DNA of 64,000 nucleotides from Sphingomonas sp. CFBP 8760 (GTDB lineage: Bacteria; Pseudomonadota; Alphaproteobacteria; Sphingomonadales; Sphingomonadaceae), in NCBI RefSeq assembly GCF_014841615.1, contig NZ_JACYUG010000006.1, positions 1 to 64,000 on the forward strand. The letters run 5' to 3'. The notes below the pieces were generated by a model that had not been told where the DNA came from, ran no database searches, and saw only the letters and a program-made list of their open reading frames with translations. Each line of letters begins with the position of its first letter. Position 1 is the stretch's first letter. The translations under genes were made by a program, and so were the position numbers. Below, piece by piece: positions 1 through 9,276 of the stretch.

Positions 1-21
1 CGAAGAAAGAAACATCACGGC

Positions 22-43
22 AAAAGGGGGCGCAAGCGCCCCC
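22..43 (-). terminator. Rho-independent terminator of the TonB receptor gene
   Basis: A G/C-rich hairpin (arms 26-32 and 37-43, loop CAAG) lies just beyond the stop codon of the minus-strand receptor gene. Read on the minus strand it is followed by TTTT (22-25), the usual layout of an intrinsic terminator. Confidence 0.75.
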
Positions 44-51
44 CTCCGCCC

Positions 52-2532
52 TCAAAAATCCAGACGCGCGGTCAGCGACGTGTTGCGACCGTTGAGTGGC
101 CGGGCACGAACGATGCCGCTGGCCGGAAGCGCCGCATCGTCGAAGGCGGTGAACGCCTTCACGTCGAACAGATTGCTCGCATTCAGCGTCAGTTGCAGGC
201 GTGGTGCCGCCCGAACCTGCAGGAAGGCGTTGGTCGTCACGAAGCCGGGTACGCGCAGCACATTGTCGTCCTGCGCATAGCTGCGGGTCGTGCCGATCAG
301 CACGGCCCCCACGGCAAAGCGCTCGGTGACGATCTGCGGCGTCGCCTGGAAGATGAACTTCGCCTGGTGTCGCGGCGTGTTGCCCGCAACCGCAGGGTTG
401 ATGCGATCGCGGACGATCTCCGCATCGGTCCAGGTGCCGCCGGCGGTCAGGCTGAACAGCCCGCGCCGATAGCCGCCCTCGAATTCCAGCCCGGTCGCCT
501 TGTAGTCGCGCGCGATCAGGCCCGACGTGACCGGGTCGACATTGGTATCCTGCGCCTTTGCCCAGAACCCGGTCAGGTTCAGGGTCAGGTCGGCACGACG
601 ATATTTCACGCCGGCTTCGGCCTGTTTGACCGGATCGAATGCGGCACCCGGGATCAGCAGGCTGCCGTCGGTGGTGCTGACGATGTTGCTGAACAGGATG
701 CGATCGGCATTGGCACGGGCACCACGGCTGTACCGTGCGAACACCGCGAGAGGCTCGGCGATCCGGAAGTTGATGCCGACCGAATAGGACAAGTAATCAT
801 ATTTATAGTCGACCGGTGCCGGCGCGCTGAGGGGAGTCACGCCAACCTTTTGTTCGGCGATGGAGATGACGCCATCGCCGTTCATGTCGCGCGCCACCGT
901 ACCGATCCGGCCGCCGCCCAGGTCGGAACCGAAGATACGACCCTCGGCATTGCCGTAATCGTACCGGATGCTGCCGCCGATCGCGATCCGGCCGACATGG
1001 TAGTTCACCGACGCGAACGGCGCGTTCACCGCATAGTCGACGCGCAGCGACCGCCGCCGCGTACCGCGGGCCAAGGCGAGATTATACGCATAAACGCCGT
1101 CCTGCGTCAGCGCCCGCCCCGCGCGATCGGTGATGTTGAGCAGCGCCGCCTCACCATCGCCGCGCAGTTCGGAGACGAAGGTGGTCCACAGCGCATCGCG
1201 ATCGATCGTCTGCCGCGCGGCATAGAAGCCCGCGGTCGTTGTCAGGTCGCCTTCACCCACCCGCCAGACCCGGCTGGCCCGGATATCGTTGGTGACGTTG
1301 TCATAGCTGTTGAGCCGCAGGTCGAGCATGTTGAGCGCGACGAGCAACCCGTTGCCGTTGAGGGTCGAGGGGTCGGCGATCACCTGCCCGGCGCGGGGGC
1401 CATTGGCATAGCTGAGCGTCGCCCCTGCCCCGCCCAGCGACTGCACGCCGGCCGCTGCCGGAAGATAGGCGCTGGTGAATGGCGAGATCAGCGTCCCCGA
1501 CATGTCCGAGAACCGGAACCGCTCGGTCACCGTCCAGCCATGCAGGTCAACCTGCGCCTCCATGCCCAGAGATGCGGCCTTGACGCTCTGCCCCTCGGCG
1601 ACGTCGTTGACCGTGACGTTGTTCTCACCGTCCAGCATCAGATTGGTGCGGATGTTACGCGACAGCAGCGTGTCCTGCCGGCCATCGAAGCCGGGCAGCG
1701 TCGTCACCTTGGGATCGGCATTGGTCCCCGTCGCGCGAAACGGCACCGCATCGTAGAAGGGCGAACGGTCGTCGAGATACTTGCCGTACAGGCGGATATA
1801 GCCGCCGGTGAATTCCTTGGTGACATTTGCCTTGATCTGACCGCCCTTCTGGGCGTCGTATCCCGCGCGACGCGGGCCTTCACCCTGCCGGTAGAAGCCC
1901 CCGACATGGAAACGCACGCTGTCGGTCAGCCGCGCGCCATAATCGAAATCGGTGCGATACTGCTCGAAGTCCAGCCCCGCGGTCACCGCCACCGCGCCGC
2001 CCTCGACATCGCCGGTCTTCGAGATGAAATTGATGATCCCGCCCGGCGAATTGGACGCGAAGGTGGAGGCGGAGCCACCGCGGATCACGTCTACCTGCGA
2101 CAGATTGAGATCGACGCGCAGGAAATTATCGGCCCCCGCGCCCTGAATATCGCCGAACTCCAGCACCGGCAGGCCATCTTCCTGCAACTGCACGAACTTC
2201 GCCCCCGATGAGGCGATCGGGAGGCCCCGGATCGACAGGCTGACGGAACCCTCGCCGGTCGACGCCTCCGAGCGGATGCCCGGAATGTCACGCAGCAGGT
2301 CACCGATCGAACCCGGTGCCAGCTTTCGAATTTCGGCCTCTCGCAGCGAACTGGTCGAGGTGGCACTGTCGAGCCGGTCGCGTCCCTTGGCCACGCCGGT
2401 GGTGACGACATCGGCACCTTGCGGCGCCTGCACCGGAGCAGCCGTCGTGGTGGCGGTATCCGGCATCGCATAGGCAGGCACAGGCACCAGCAGCGCCACC
2501 GGCACCGCTGCCGACAACAGATCGATTTTCAT
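52..2532 (-). CDS. TonB-dependent outer-membrane receptor
   Basis: Outer-membrane ligand-gated channel, 826 aa from the chosen start. The ATG at 2532 is preferred over the one at 2553 because it opens directly onto a signal peptide (MKIDLLSAAVPVA...AYA). A plug domain follows (about residues 50-175), including VDVIRGGSASTF and SPGGIINFISKTG, then a long beta-barrel ending in RLDF with the usual C-terminal aromatic residue. There is no N-terminal secretin/STN domain, so it is a plain transporter rather than a sigma-factor transducer. An EF-hand-like loop (DMNGDGVISIAE, from about residue 549) sits inside the barrel. No ligand-specific neighbour is present, so the substrate is unknown. It stands alone with its own terminator. 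Confidence 0.9.
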   Translation of the reverse strand: MKIDLLSAAVPVALLVPVPAYAMPDTATTTAAPVQAPQGADVVTTGVAKGRDRLDSATSTSSLREAEIRKLAPGSIGDLLRDIPGIRSEASTGEGSVSLSIRGLPIASSGAKFVQLQEDGLPVLEFGDIQGAGADNFLRVDLNLSQVDVIRGGSASTFASNSPGGIINFISKTGDVEGGAVAVTAGLDFEQYRTDFDYGARLTDSVRFHVGGFYRQGEGPRRAGYDAQKGGQIKANVTKEFTGGYIRLYGKYLDDRSPFYDAVPFRATGTNADPKVTTLPGFDGRQDTLLSRNIRTNLMLDGENNVTVNDVAEGQSVKAASLGMEAQVDLHGWTVTERFRFSDMSGTLISPFTSAYLPAAAGVQSLGGAGATLSYANGPRAGQVIADPSTLNGNGLLVALNMLDLRLNSYDNVTNDIRASRVWRVGEGDLTTTAGFYAARQTIDRDALWTTFVSELRGDGEAALLNITDRAGRALTQDGVYAYNLALARGTRRRSLRVDYAVNAPFASVNYHVGRIAIGGSIRYDYGNAEGRIFGSDLGGGRIGTVARDMNGDGVISIAEQKVGVTPLSAPAPVDYKYDYLSYSVGINFRIAEPLAVFARYSRGARANADRILFSNIVSTTDGSLLIPGAAFDPVKQAEAGVKYRRADLTLNLTGFWAKAQDTNVDPVTSGLIARDYKATGLEFEGGYRRGLFSLTAGGTWTDAEIVRDRINPAVAGNTPRHQAKFIFQATPQIVTERFAVGAVLIGTTRSYAQDDNVLRVPGFVTTNAFLQVRAAPRLQLTLNASNLFDVKAFTAFDDAALPASGIVRARPLNGRNTSLTARLDF

Positions 2533-2920
2533 GATAAACGGTGCCCCAAACAATCAGTTTGAATGGGTTATAGGTAACTATGCCCCACGCTGGTCACCGC
2601 CCCCATATTTATGACAGGGGGAATGTCTTTGATCGTTGCAATGGCAATGAAGCCCATAATCGAACAACGGTCGGATTGGTTGGGTTGGAGGATCAACCGA
2701 TCCGACCGCAGCCCATTCCTTGATATGAAACGCAGCCGATATATTCGACGAAGGGATGATTCAGACGAATGCCCTAACTACAACTACGGCAGAAAATTCA
2801 ATCGCTTAGGCGGCATTACAGCGAAATAGGTCGCCAATGATGACCAGTTTAATCAGACAAGGCCGATTGCCCGCGTATTACCGTCAAACCGATCGCGGTG
2901 TTGGATACACCGCCAACCGT
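2533..2920. other. Intergenic region without a convincing gene
   Basis: About 390 bases between the receptor start and the desaturase stop, noticeably more AT-rich near the receptor start, as expected for its promoter. A 7-bp hairpin (2895-2901 with 2907-2913) lies just past the desaturase stop but lacks a T-run, so it is only a weak terminator candidate. A 72-codon frame on the plus strand (2611-2829) has no recognisable features and is not called. Confidence 0.5.
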
Positions 2921-4030
2921 TCAGATCGGGCTACGATTTCTCGGCATCATCGTGCTCCGCCCGATCTTCAACACCAGCCCCGGCAGTCCAGGATAGCTGG
3001 CCTTGTGATAAGGCGATGCCCCGTCCAACGCGGCGGAAATGCGGCGATGCGCCTCGCCAAGCGAGTGATAGGGCAGTCCCGGCAACAGGTGATGCAGCGC
3101 GTGATACCGCAGCCCCACCGGCGCCCACAATGCCGGCAGCAATGCAGGCGGCGGGACGTTGACGGTGTCGAGATACTGGGCGGTAACACTCATCGGTTCG
3201 CCTTCGTTCTCCCAGAGATGGGCGACCAGCGTCCGCACCTGATTGACCACCGCCACGCCCGAAGCGACGCCAAGGATAATCAGGAACGCGCGCAGCGGCA
3301 GCACCCCCGTCGCAGCCAATGTCACCAACGTGATCGCCCAGAGGCTGGCGGCCGTCTCGATCCGATTCCACTGCCGGGCAAAGGCGCCTTCCGGCATCCG
3401 GCGACGAAAGTGGGGGTTGATCGCCAGCGCCGAATAGCGCTCGACCACCACGGCACGGAACTTCGGCGACAACAGCGACAAGGGCGACAGCACCGCATAA
3501 CGGACGATCAATGCGATCGGCGCAAGCGCGGAGATCACGATGAACAGCGGCAACGTCCAGGGCTTCATCAGCGCCAGCGGCAGATATTCAGGATCCTCCG
3601 CGGTACCGTACCGCGTCTTGGCGTGATGAAGATTGTGAACGCCTTCATACATGAAGGACGGGGTCAGCATCGGCACACCGACCAGAACATCCCACCCCTT
3701 GCGGAAACCGGGGAGCAGCGCGTGCTTCATGTGCGATACTTCGTGGATGAAGCTCAATCCACGATACAGGCCGAGCATCGCGACGATACCGGCCACCAAC
3801 GACAACGCCGTCGACGTGGACATGATCGCCATCACCAGCGCGCCGTAGCCAACCACGACCGAGGCGATCAGATCGGCCCAATATAGTCGCGGGCGCGGCT
3901 GGACGAGATCGCGCGTCAACTCGGCGGCCGCACGCAGCATCGCTTTGTCGTCGGCGACACGCCCGGTGGCGGGAGCGGCCGTCACCGACGCGCGATCGAG
4001 GGACATCGTGGTGTTCATAACCTGATCCAT
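2921..4030 (-). CDS. Membrane fatty-acid desaturase family protein
   Basis: Membrane di-iron desaturase/hydroxylase of 369 aa that introduces a double bond or hydroxyl into acyl chains. All three histidine clusters are present: HEVSH (about 96-100), HNLHH (about 132-136) and HALHH (about 310-314), with hydrophobic stretches between them. The frame is open up to 4108, but that would overlap the divergent neighbour's leader; the ATG at 4030 or 4018 fits better. The exact substrate (fatty acid, sphingoid chain or carotenoid) cannot be told from sequence. The short N-terminal segment before the first membrane span is charged and probably cytoplasmic. Confidence 0.85.
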   Translation of the reverse strand: MDQVMNTTMSLDRASVTAAPATGRVADDKAMLRAAAELTRDLVQPRPRLYWADLIASVVVGYGALVMAIMSTSTALSLVAGIVAMLGLYRGLSFIHEVSHMKHALLPGFRKGWDVLVGVPMLTPSFMYEGVHNLHHAKTRYGTAEDPEYLPLALMKPWTLPLFIVISALAPIALIVRYAVLSPLSLLSPKFRAVVVERYSALAINPHFRRRMPEGAFARQWNRIETAASLWAITLVTLAATGVLPLRAFLIILGVASGVAVVNQVRTLVAHLWENEGEPMSVTAQYLDTVNVPPPALLPALWAPVGLRYHALHHLLPGLPYHSLGEAHRRISAALDGASPYHKASYPGLPGLVLKIGRSTMMPRNRSPI

Positions 4031-4157
4031 GACACGAAGATAATGGCGACAGCATGGCTTTGCACCCCGTTCCCCGCCCCTGCGCCCGACGGAATTGCCA
4101 CTCGCCATGATCGACCTTGCCGGTTACCGGATGCGAAACGGTGCAAGGGATGTGGAC

Positions 4158-5318
4158 ATGGCGGCGGCGACGGGCGTGACGATCCGGGAAGTAAAGACCA
4201 GACGCGACAGAAAGACGTTCGTCGACCTGCCCTTCCGCCTTTATCGCGACGATCCGAACTGGATACCGCCACTGAAGTCGGAAGCACTCGGCCTCATCAC
4301 GCCGGAGAAGAACGGCTGGTTCAGCCATGCCAGGGCGCAGTTGTTCCTGGCGGAACAGGACGGTCGCGTCGTCGGACGGATTTCCGCGCATATCGATACG
4401 CTGGCGCTGAGCATGCCGGCCGATCGGGGCTTCGGTCCCGGGGTCGGGCAATGGGGGCTGATGGAGGCGGAACGGGAAGATGTCTTCGCCGCCCTGCTGG
4501 CGCGGGCGGAGGCATGGCTGCGCGCCGAGGGAATGAACCGCGCGCTCGGCCCCATCTCCATGTCGGTCTGGGAAGAGCCGGGCTTGCTGATCCAGGGCTA
4601 CGATCATCCGCCGACCGTGATGATGGGCCACGCCAAGCCCGAATATCGCGGCTGGATAGAGACGGCAGGCTATGCGCCGGTCAAGCAGTTGCTGACCTAT
4701 GACCTCGACATCACCAACGAATTCCCGCCGATCGTCCAGCGGATCATCAAGTCGGGCGAAAAAAACCCCCGCATCCGCATCCGGGAAGTCGACAAGTCGA
4801 AGTTCGAAGAGGAGGCGGCGATCATCCTCGCGATCCTCAACGATGCCTGGTCGGACAACTGGGGCTTCGTGCCGCTGACACCGCCGGAGATCAAGGATGT
4901 CGGCATCAAGCTGAAGCCGATCGTGTTCAACGACCTGATCCGCATCGCGGAACTGGACGGCCGCCCGGTGGCGTTCATGATCACGCTGCCCGACCTGAAC
5001 GAGGCGATCGCGCCGTTGAACGGCAGTCTGCTGCCCTTTGGCTGGGCGAAGCTGCTGCTATGGTTGCGCAAGCCCAAGGTGCGGACGATGCGGGTGCCGC
5101 TGATGGGGGTGGTCAAGGAACTGCAGGCGTCGCGAATGGCGAGCCAGCTGGCTTTCATGATGATCGAATATATCCGCCGGGCATCGGTGGCCAGATATGG
5201 CGCGAGCCGGAGCGAGATCGGCTGGATCCTCGACGACAATCAGGGGATGCGTTCGATCGCGCAGGCGATCCGGTGCGAGGTCAACAAGGTGTATCAGGTC
5301 TACGAACGGACATTGTGA
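4158..5318 (+). CDS. GNAT-fold acyltransferase-like protein (YghO-like)
   Basis: Cytoplasmic protein of 386 aa resembling the N-acetyltransferase-like family that includes E. coli YghO, common in sphingomonads near lipid genes. It opens with VTIREVKTRRDRKTFVDLPF, and has a central EPGLLIQGYDHPP segment and a C-terminal GWILDDNQGMRSIAQAI segment typical of the second GNAT half. The ATG at 4158 is chosen because AAGGGA lies 7 bases upstream; an ATG at 4107 is also in frame. It is divergent from the desaturase, which is compatible with, but does not prove, a shared role in lipid modification. No substrate can be assigned. Confidence 0.7.
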   Translation: MAAATGVTIREVKTRRDRKTFVDLPFRLYRDDPNWIPPLKSEALGLITPEKNGWFSHARAQLFLAEQDGRVVGRISAHIDTLALSMPADRGFGPGVGQWGLMEAEREDVFAALLARAEAWLRAEGMNRALGPISMSVWEEPGLLIQGYDHPPTVMMGHAKPEYRGWIETAGYAPVKQLLTYDLDITNEFPPIVQRIIKSGEKNPRIRIREVDKSKFEEEAAIILAILNDAWSDNWGFVPLTPPEIKDVGIKLKPIVFNDLIRIAELDGRPVAFMITLPDLNEAIAPLNGSLLPFGWAKLLLWLRKPKVRTMRVPLMGVVKELQASRMASQLAFMMIEYIRRASVARYGASRSEIGWILDDNQGMRSIAQAIRCEVNKVYQVYERTL

Positions 5319-5374
5319 GGGCAGCGGCCCCGTGGCGACGCGCCACGGGGACCGGTTTGTCACCCGCCCGCCCT

Positions 5375-5647
5375 TCAGCGCCGGGGCATCCGGCGAGGAT
5401 CGACACCCAGGACCTGCCATTCGGCCAGCGTGGCGCAGTCGCGGCGCAGGATGCGTGACGCGGTGATATCACCGACGATGCAATAGCGCTGGCTCAGCCC
5501 CTTGCCGGCGATCGGCCGCGTGGCGGGAACGGTCGTCGGGACAGGTGCCGTGATGGTCGTGGGAGCATCGCGCGGCTCGGCGGCGGCAGCGGCGGTGGTC
5601 AACAGCGTGGCGGTGACGACCGAGAGGCAGAACTTGGTGGCGAACAT
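5375..5647 (-). CDS. Small exported protein of unknown function
   Basis: A 90-aa protein with a clear signal peptide (MFATKFCLSVVTATLLTTAAAAAEP) and a short mature part containing two cysteines (in YCIVGDI and RDCATLAEW) that could form a disulfide. The C-terminal pattern, Y-C-x-G-D-I-T-x-S-R-I followed by C-x-T-x-x-E-W, recurs in small exported sphingomonad proteins, which supports a real gene. Function unknown; likely periplasmic. It is convergent with the GNAT-like gene. Confidence 0.7.
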   Translation of the reverse strand: MFATKFCLSVVTATLLTTAAAAAEPRDAPTTITAPVPTTVPATRPIAGKGLSQRYCIVGDITASRILRRDCATLAEWQVLGVDPRRMPRR

Positions 5648-5824
5648 GAGGTTTTCCCTTCCCTGTGCGGATCAGCCCGCACCGAACAGGGATTGCACTT
5701 GCCGTGCCAGTTTATCTTTCTAGCAAAATCAATGACTTACAAATTGGTGTGTTAGCAACACACACCACCTCGCCGTATGGCACACCGATAATTGGCGGAA
5801 ACGGCCACCGAATGATATGCGGCG

Positions 5825-6616
5825 TCAGAACAGCGCCGATATGCCACCATAGACACGTATATCGGGTGCGGCACGGTTGAGCCCGGCAGCAGTGCCGATA
5901 TCCAACTGGACGTGCCCACTGGGTTGCCAAGCCGCCGATACGCCGGCGAGATATTGGGTCGTGCGCCCACCCGGATCGCGGTCGCGGATCGCCTGCACTT
6001 CGCCGACCAGTTCGACATGCTCCGTGAAATCCCATTCGGCACCGACCACGCCGTTATAGGCGAGGTGCCGGCCATGCCCGTCGTCATCGACCGCCGCATC
6101 CGCCTCGGCGGTGAATTCCAGCTGGATCGCGTCGGACAGGTCGTAGGTCAGCGGCGCGACGATCCCGCCGCCCCAGTCCCCCTCGCCGATCGGCGTACGC
6201 CCGACCGGCAGGGTCAGGAACGGGGTCAGCGCAAAGGACAGGCCATGGCCGTCCGGTTCAGCCAGATTGCGCTTTACCCCCAGCATCACGTCGCCGACGC
6301 GTCCCGTCCACGTTACTGTCCCCGTCGTCGCATCGCGCATCCGCTGATGGCCATAGGGCGTCCAGCCGACCTGCAATTCCGTCACGGCGCCGACCCCGAT
6401 GCGGACCAGCGTGTCGGCGATCCCGACCGTATCGGTGCGGCCATCGGCATCGCGTTCGCGCGTCCAGTCGGCCAGTCCCGTCTCCACCAGCACATGTCCC
6501 GGTTCGACGGTACAGGCCGGGGTTCCCAACCCCGGCCGCTCGGCACACAGATCGCGATGCTGGGCGGCGGCGACACCCGGCAGCATCACCGCCAGCAGCG
6601 CGATCCACCGCGTCAT
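5825..6616 (-). CDS. Outer-membrane channel / MetA-pathway-type transporter-like protein
   Basis: A 263-aa protein with a signal peptide (MTRWIALLAVMLPGVAAAQ) and alternating beta-strands ending in YGGISALF, typical of an outer-membrane beta-barrel. It resembles the putative phenol-degradation/transporter outer-membrane family (PF13557-like): the mature part has repeated short strands (VTELQVGWTPYG, GVKRNLAEPDG, SFALTPFLTLPVG). Its ATG overlaps the xthA stop codon by ATGA, so the two are co-translated from one message although their functions look unrelated. Substrate unknown. Confidence 0.7.
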   Translation of the reverse strand: MTRWIALLAVMLPGVAAAQHRDLCAERPGLGTPACTVEPGHVLVETGLADWTRERDADGRTDTVGIADTLVRIGVGAVTELQVGWTPYGHQRMRDATTGTVTWTGRVGDVMLGVKRNLAEPDGHGLSFALTPFLTLPVGRTPIGEGDWGGGIVAPLTYDLSDAIQLEFTAEADAAVDDDGHGRHLAYNGVVGAEWDFTEHVELVGEVQAIRDRDPGGRTTQYLAGVSAAWQPSGHVQLDIGTAAGLNRAAPDIRVYGGISALF

Positions 6617-7383
6617 CGCAAGCGGACCCAGGTCGGGGCGTGGTCGCTCGCCTTTTCCCGACCGCGATAGGTCTTGTCCACGCCCGCCCCGACCAGCCGG
6701 TCGGCCGCCTGTGGGCTGAGCAGCAGGTGATCGATCCGGAACCCGGCATCGCGCTGCCACGCGCCCGCCTGATAATCCCAGAACGTCCAGACCCGTCCTT
6801 TCGGTTCGCGGGTGCGCAGCGCATCGGTCCATCCCTGCGCCAGCAGGCGGCGATACGCTCCACGGCTTTCCGGCTGCATCAATGCATCGTCCTGCATGGC
6901 GCGGACCGAGAATGTATCGTCGTCATTGGGAATGACGTTGTAGTCACCGGCAAGGATCGTCGGCACCTCCTCCGCCAGCAGGTCACGGGCGCGGGTCGTC
7001 AACCGTTCCATCCAGCGCAGCTTGTAATCGAATTTGGGTCCGGGTCGCGGATTGCCGTTGGGCAGATAGAGCGACGCGACGACCAGCCCATCCACCTCGC
7101 ATTCGAGATAACGGCTATGCTCGTCCTCCGGCTCCCCCGCGAGTCCACGCTGCCGTTCGACCGGCGTGGCACCCTTGGCGAGCACCGCGACGCCGTTCCA
7201 TGCCTTCTGGCCATGCCACACCGCCCCGTATCCCGCCGCCTCGATCTCGGCGAGGGGGAAGGTTTCGTCGCTCGACTTCAGTTCCTGAAGACAGACGATG
7301 TCGGGCTGATCCTCGGTCAGATACTCGACCACGCGAGGCAGGCGGGCCTTGATCCCGTTGACGTTGTAGGTGACGATCTTCAC
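6613..7383 (-). CDS. xthA: Exodeoxyribonuclease III
   Basis: AP endonuclease and 3'-5' exonuclease of base excision repair, 256 aa. It has the EEP-fold signatures KIVTYNVNGIKAR at the N-terminus, VCLQELK (metal-binding Glu), LYLPNG, LAGDYNVIPNDDD and the final SDHAPTW with the catalytic His. It starts with GTG at 7383, one base after the stop of the upstream Fe-S carrier gene, so the minus-strand order is Fe-S carrier, xthA, outer-membrane channel in one likely operon. Length matches the family. Confidence 0.95.
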   Translation of the reverse strand: MKIVTYNVNGIKARLPRVVEYLTEDQPDIVCLQELKSSDETFPLAEIEAAGYGAVWHGQKAWNGVAVLAKGATPVERQRGLAGEPEDEHSRYLECEVDGLVVASLYLPNGNPRPGPKFDYKLRWMERLTTRARDLLAEEVPTILAGDYNVIPNDDDTFSVRAMQDDALMQPESRGAYRRLLAQGWTDALRTREPKGRVWTFWDYQAGAWQRDAGFRIDHLLLSPQAADRLVGAGVDKTYRGREKASDHAPTWVRLR

Positions 7384-7384
7384 G

Positions 7385-7723
7385 TCAGACCGCGAAGCTG
7401 GTGCCGCACCCGCAGCCCGATGCCGCCTGCGGATTATCGACCCGGAACGCCGCGCCGCCCAACGACTCGACGTAATCGACCCGGCATCCGCGCACCAGAT
7501 CGAGACTGATATCGTCGACGACGAGACGGACGCCATCCGTCTCCGCGACATGATCGCCCCCCTCCGGCCCGTCCGCCAGCCCGAACTTGTACTGGAAGCC
7601 GGAACAGCCGCCACCATCGACCGACAGGCGCAGGACCGCCGGTTTGCCCTGACGGGCGGCGATCGCGGCGACGCGGGCGGCGGCGGCGGGCGACAGGGAG
7701 AGATCGGAGGCGAGCGTGGACAT
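7385..7723 (-). CDS. erpA: A-type iron-sulfur cluster carrier (ErpA/IscA family)
   Basis: Carries and inserts Fe-S clusters, 112 aa. The three conserved cysteines are visible: one in GGGCSGFQY and the pair in SGCGCGTSF at the C-terminus. The start at 7723 gives the usual length; the frame is open further upstream without family similarity. It is divergent from radC and is first in a likely operon with xthA. The symbol erpA is a best guess between closely related A-type carriers. Confidence 0.85.
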   Translation of the reverse strand: MSTLASDLSLSPAAAARVAAIAARQGKPAVLRLSVDGGGCSGFQYKFGLADGPEGGDHVAETDGVRLVVDDISLDLVRGCRVDYVESLGGAAFRVDNPQAASGCGCGTSFAV

Positions 7724-7802
7724 GCACTCGAGATAGGCGGTGCCGCCCCGTGCGGCAACCAAGGGTTGCTTGTCCGCCACCACCGCGTAGGTTCCCCCCA
7801 CG

Positions 7803-8222
7803 ATGGCCGATCCACCTGTCGATACCACCGGCCATCGGGCCCGGCTCCGCGGTCGGCTGCTCGCCGATCCGGAAGGATTGCTCGATCACGAACTGGTCGA
7901 ATATCTGCTCGCGCTGGCCATTCCGCGCCGCGATACCAAACCGCTGGCGAAGGCATTGTTGAAGGAGTTCGGCGGGATCGGCGGCCTGATGGCGGCGGAT
8001 GCCACCGCGCTGCAACGCGTCGACGGCATGGGCGACACCGCTGCGGCCGCAGTCCGGATCGCGCAGGCGACGGCGATCCGCATGATCCGGACCGAGGTGG
8101 CGGCACGACCGGTGCTGGCCAACTGGCAGGCACTGCTCGATTATCTTCGCGCCGACATGGCCCATGACGGGGTCGAGCGGTTTCGCGTCCTGCACCTCAA
8201 CACGTACAGTGCGTACTGCTAA
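7803..8222 (+). pseudogene. radC: radC, 5' fragment (split by an insertion)
   Basis: N-terminal part of the JAB/MPN-domain protein RadC: the helix-hairpin-helix region (LLDHELVEYLLALAIPRRD, VDGMGDTAAAA) and the start of the MPN domain up to VERFRVLHLNT. After LNT the frame enters foreign DNA and stops within 19 bases (YSAYC, then a stop). In intact RadC proteins LNT is followed by RNMLIRDE, which is found on the other side of the insertion at 9621. The fragment lacks the JAMM metal site and is presumably non-functional. Confidence 0.9.
8195..8203. repeat. 9-bp direct repeat, left end of the radC insertion
   Basis: CCTCAACAC within radC. The same nine bases recur at 9612-9620 at the other junction. 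With one allowed mismatch the match extends two more bases to the left (C-A/G-CCTCAACAC). This is either an attachment-site core or a target-site duplication. Confidence 0.75.
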
Positions 8223-8226
8223 ACGA

Positions 8227-9276
8227 TTAATTGATCCAAATCGAGATGTCTGCCGATACTGCAGCCGGTATCTGCGACATCCGAGTATGCCCTATCGCGA
8301 GCCCAAGCGCTGTCAGGTCGAGATTTTTAAGAGGTGACCCGTTCCATTTTGTATGGGCGTCAGCCAGACTAGGACATAACGCACTGAGTCGACTTATAAT
8401 CTGGTTATCGGACCCTAGGTTGTTGATGGCTTGGTCCCAGATTTTTCCCGCCCGTTCGGATTCTATACGATTCGCCGCCGCCAATGCATCGAAGGTGTTT
8501 TTGTCCACCGCGTTGACTTGGAGCCCCTCACGGGTCAGCAGTGACGTTGTGAATAAGTTGGCATTGTCAACGGCGTCACCTACCAACTCATGGTAGCGTG
8601 ATCTATCTAGACCAACCATGAACAAACCTGGATACGTCCTCCGCCAGCACTCAATTAAAGATATCTCCCCCATGGAGATACTGGCACACCGCTGCGCCAC
8701 GAGATAGTTATAGGTGCCTTGACCCGTTTCAACATCGCCTAAGAGGTCGTCGAACAGCAATTGGTGGTATGCAGCAAAGCTTTCTAGACTATTTATAGCT
8801 CCGAGTCTTATCGATTTTATTGCGAACACGAGTGCCAGCTCGCTCAGCTCGCTACTTGTAAGTCTTGGCGTTACGCTAACGGCTTCGTTCAGAACATGCG
8901 CGATACGTTCCCCACTCGTCTGTTTTGAGCGCTCAGCGATAAGGTCGATCAGGGTTTTGTGAGCATCTGCCTTGCCGGTGCGCGCGTATCCACGCTGGGC
9001 TTCCGCGACGACCTCGATAAAATCGGGATCCTCGAATGCTGCCCCCTTTACCGACCCGTCCTTGTCAAACCGGCCGATAACTTCTTCTTTGAACGACTTT
9101 AGTCGTTCCTCAACGATTGCTGAGGCGACCGCAGCCATTCGTGGAAGTTGATCGGCCAGCCCCTCAACGATGGCTTTGATCTCGTCAGAGCCAACTCCGT
9201 TGTAGATAGTGGTATCGCCAAGGCTCTGTATCGCGGTGCCGCCCGCTGCGACCTTTTGATCTTGCCGGTCACTCAT
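8227..9276 (-). CDS. LPO_1073/Vpar_1526-like protein of unknown function
   Basis: A 349-aa soluble protein. The layout matches what I recall of the LPO_1073/Vpar_1526 family: a short N-terminal GGTAIQSLGDTTIYNG beta-type motif (residues 12-27), a helical segment (IVEERLKSFKEEVIGRF), then FEDPDFIEVVAEAQRGYARTG, LIDLIAERSK and a long helical C-terminus with LTSSELSELALVFAIKSIR. No catalytic motif is evident. It is translationally coupled (ATGA) to the small membrane protein upstream. Its placement as cargo in a small genomic insertion suggests an accessory, possibly defensive, role, but this is inference. The family name is from memory; confidence in family membership is moderate. Confidence 0.75.
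   Translation of the reverse strand: MSDRQDQKVAAGGTAIQSLGDTTIYNGVGSDEIKAIVEGLADQLPRMAAVASAIVEERLKSFKEEVIGRFDKDGSVKGAAFEDPDFIEVVAEAQRGYARTGKADAHKTLIDLIAERSKQTSGERIAHVLNEAVSVTPRLTSSELSELALVFAIKSIRLGAINSLESFAAYHQLLFDDLLGDVETGQGTYNYLVAQRCASISMGEISLIECWRRTYPGLFMVGLDRSRYHELVGDAVDNANLFTTSLLTREGLQVNAVDKNTFDALAAANRIESERAGKIWDQAINNLGSDNQIISRLSALCPSLADAHTKWNGSPLKNLDLTALGLAIGHTRMSQIPAAVSADISIWIN

Noticed and set aside
193..2211. A very long open frame antisense to the TonB receptor
   Set aside because: High-GC coding DNA often has long open antisense frames. The predicted protein is Arg/Gly/Asp-rich without domains, while the opposite strand is clearly a receptor.
2611..2829. A 72-codon plus-strand frame between the receptor and the desaturase
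   Set aside because: No signal peptide, domain or family-like pattern, and composition typical of intergenic DNA.
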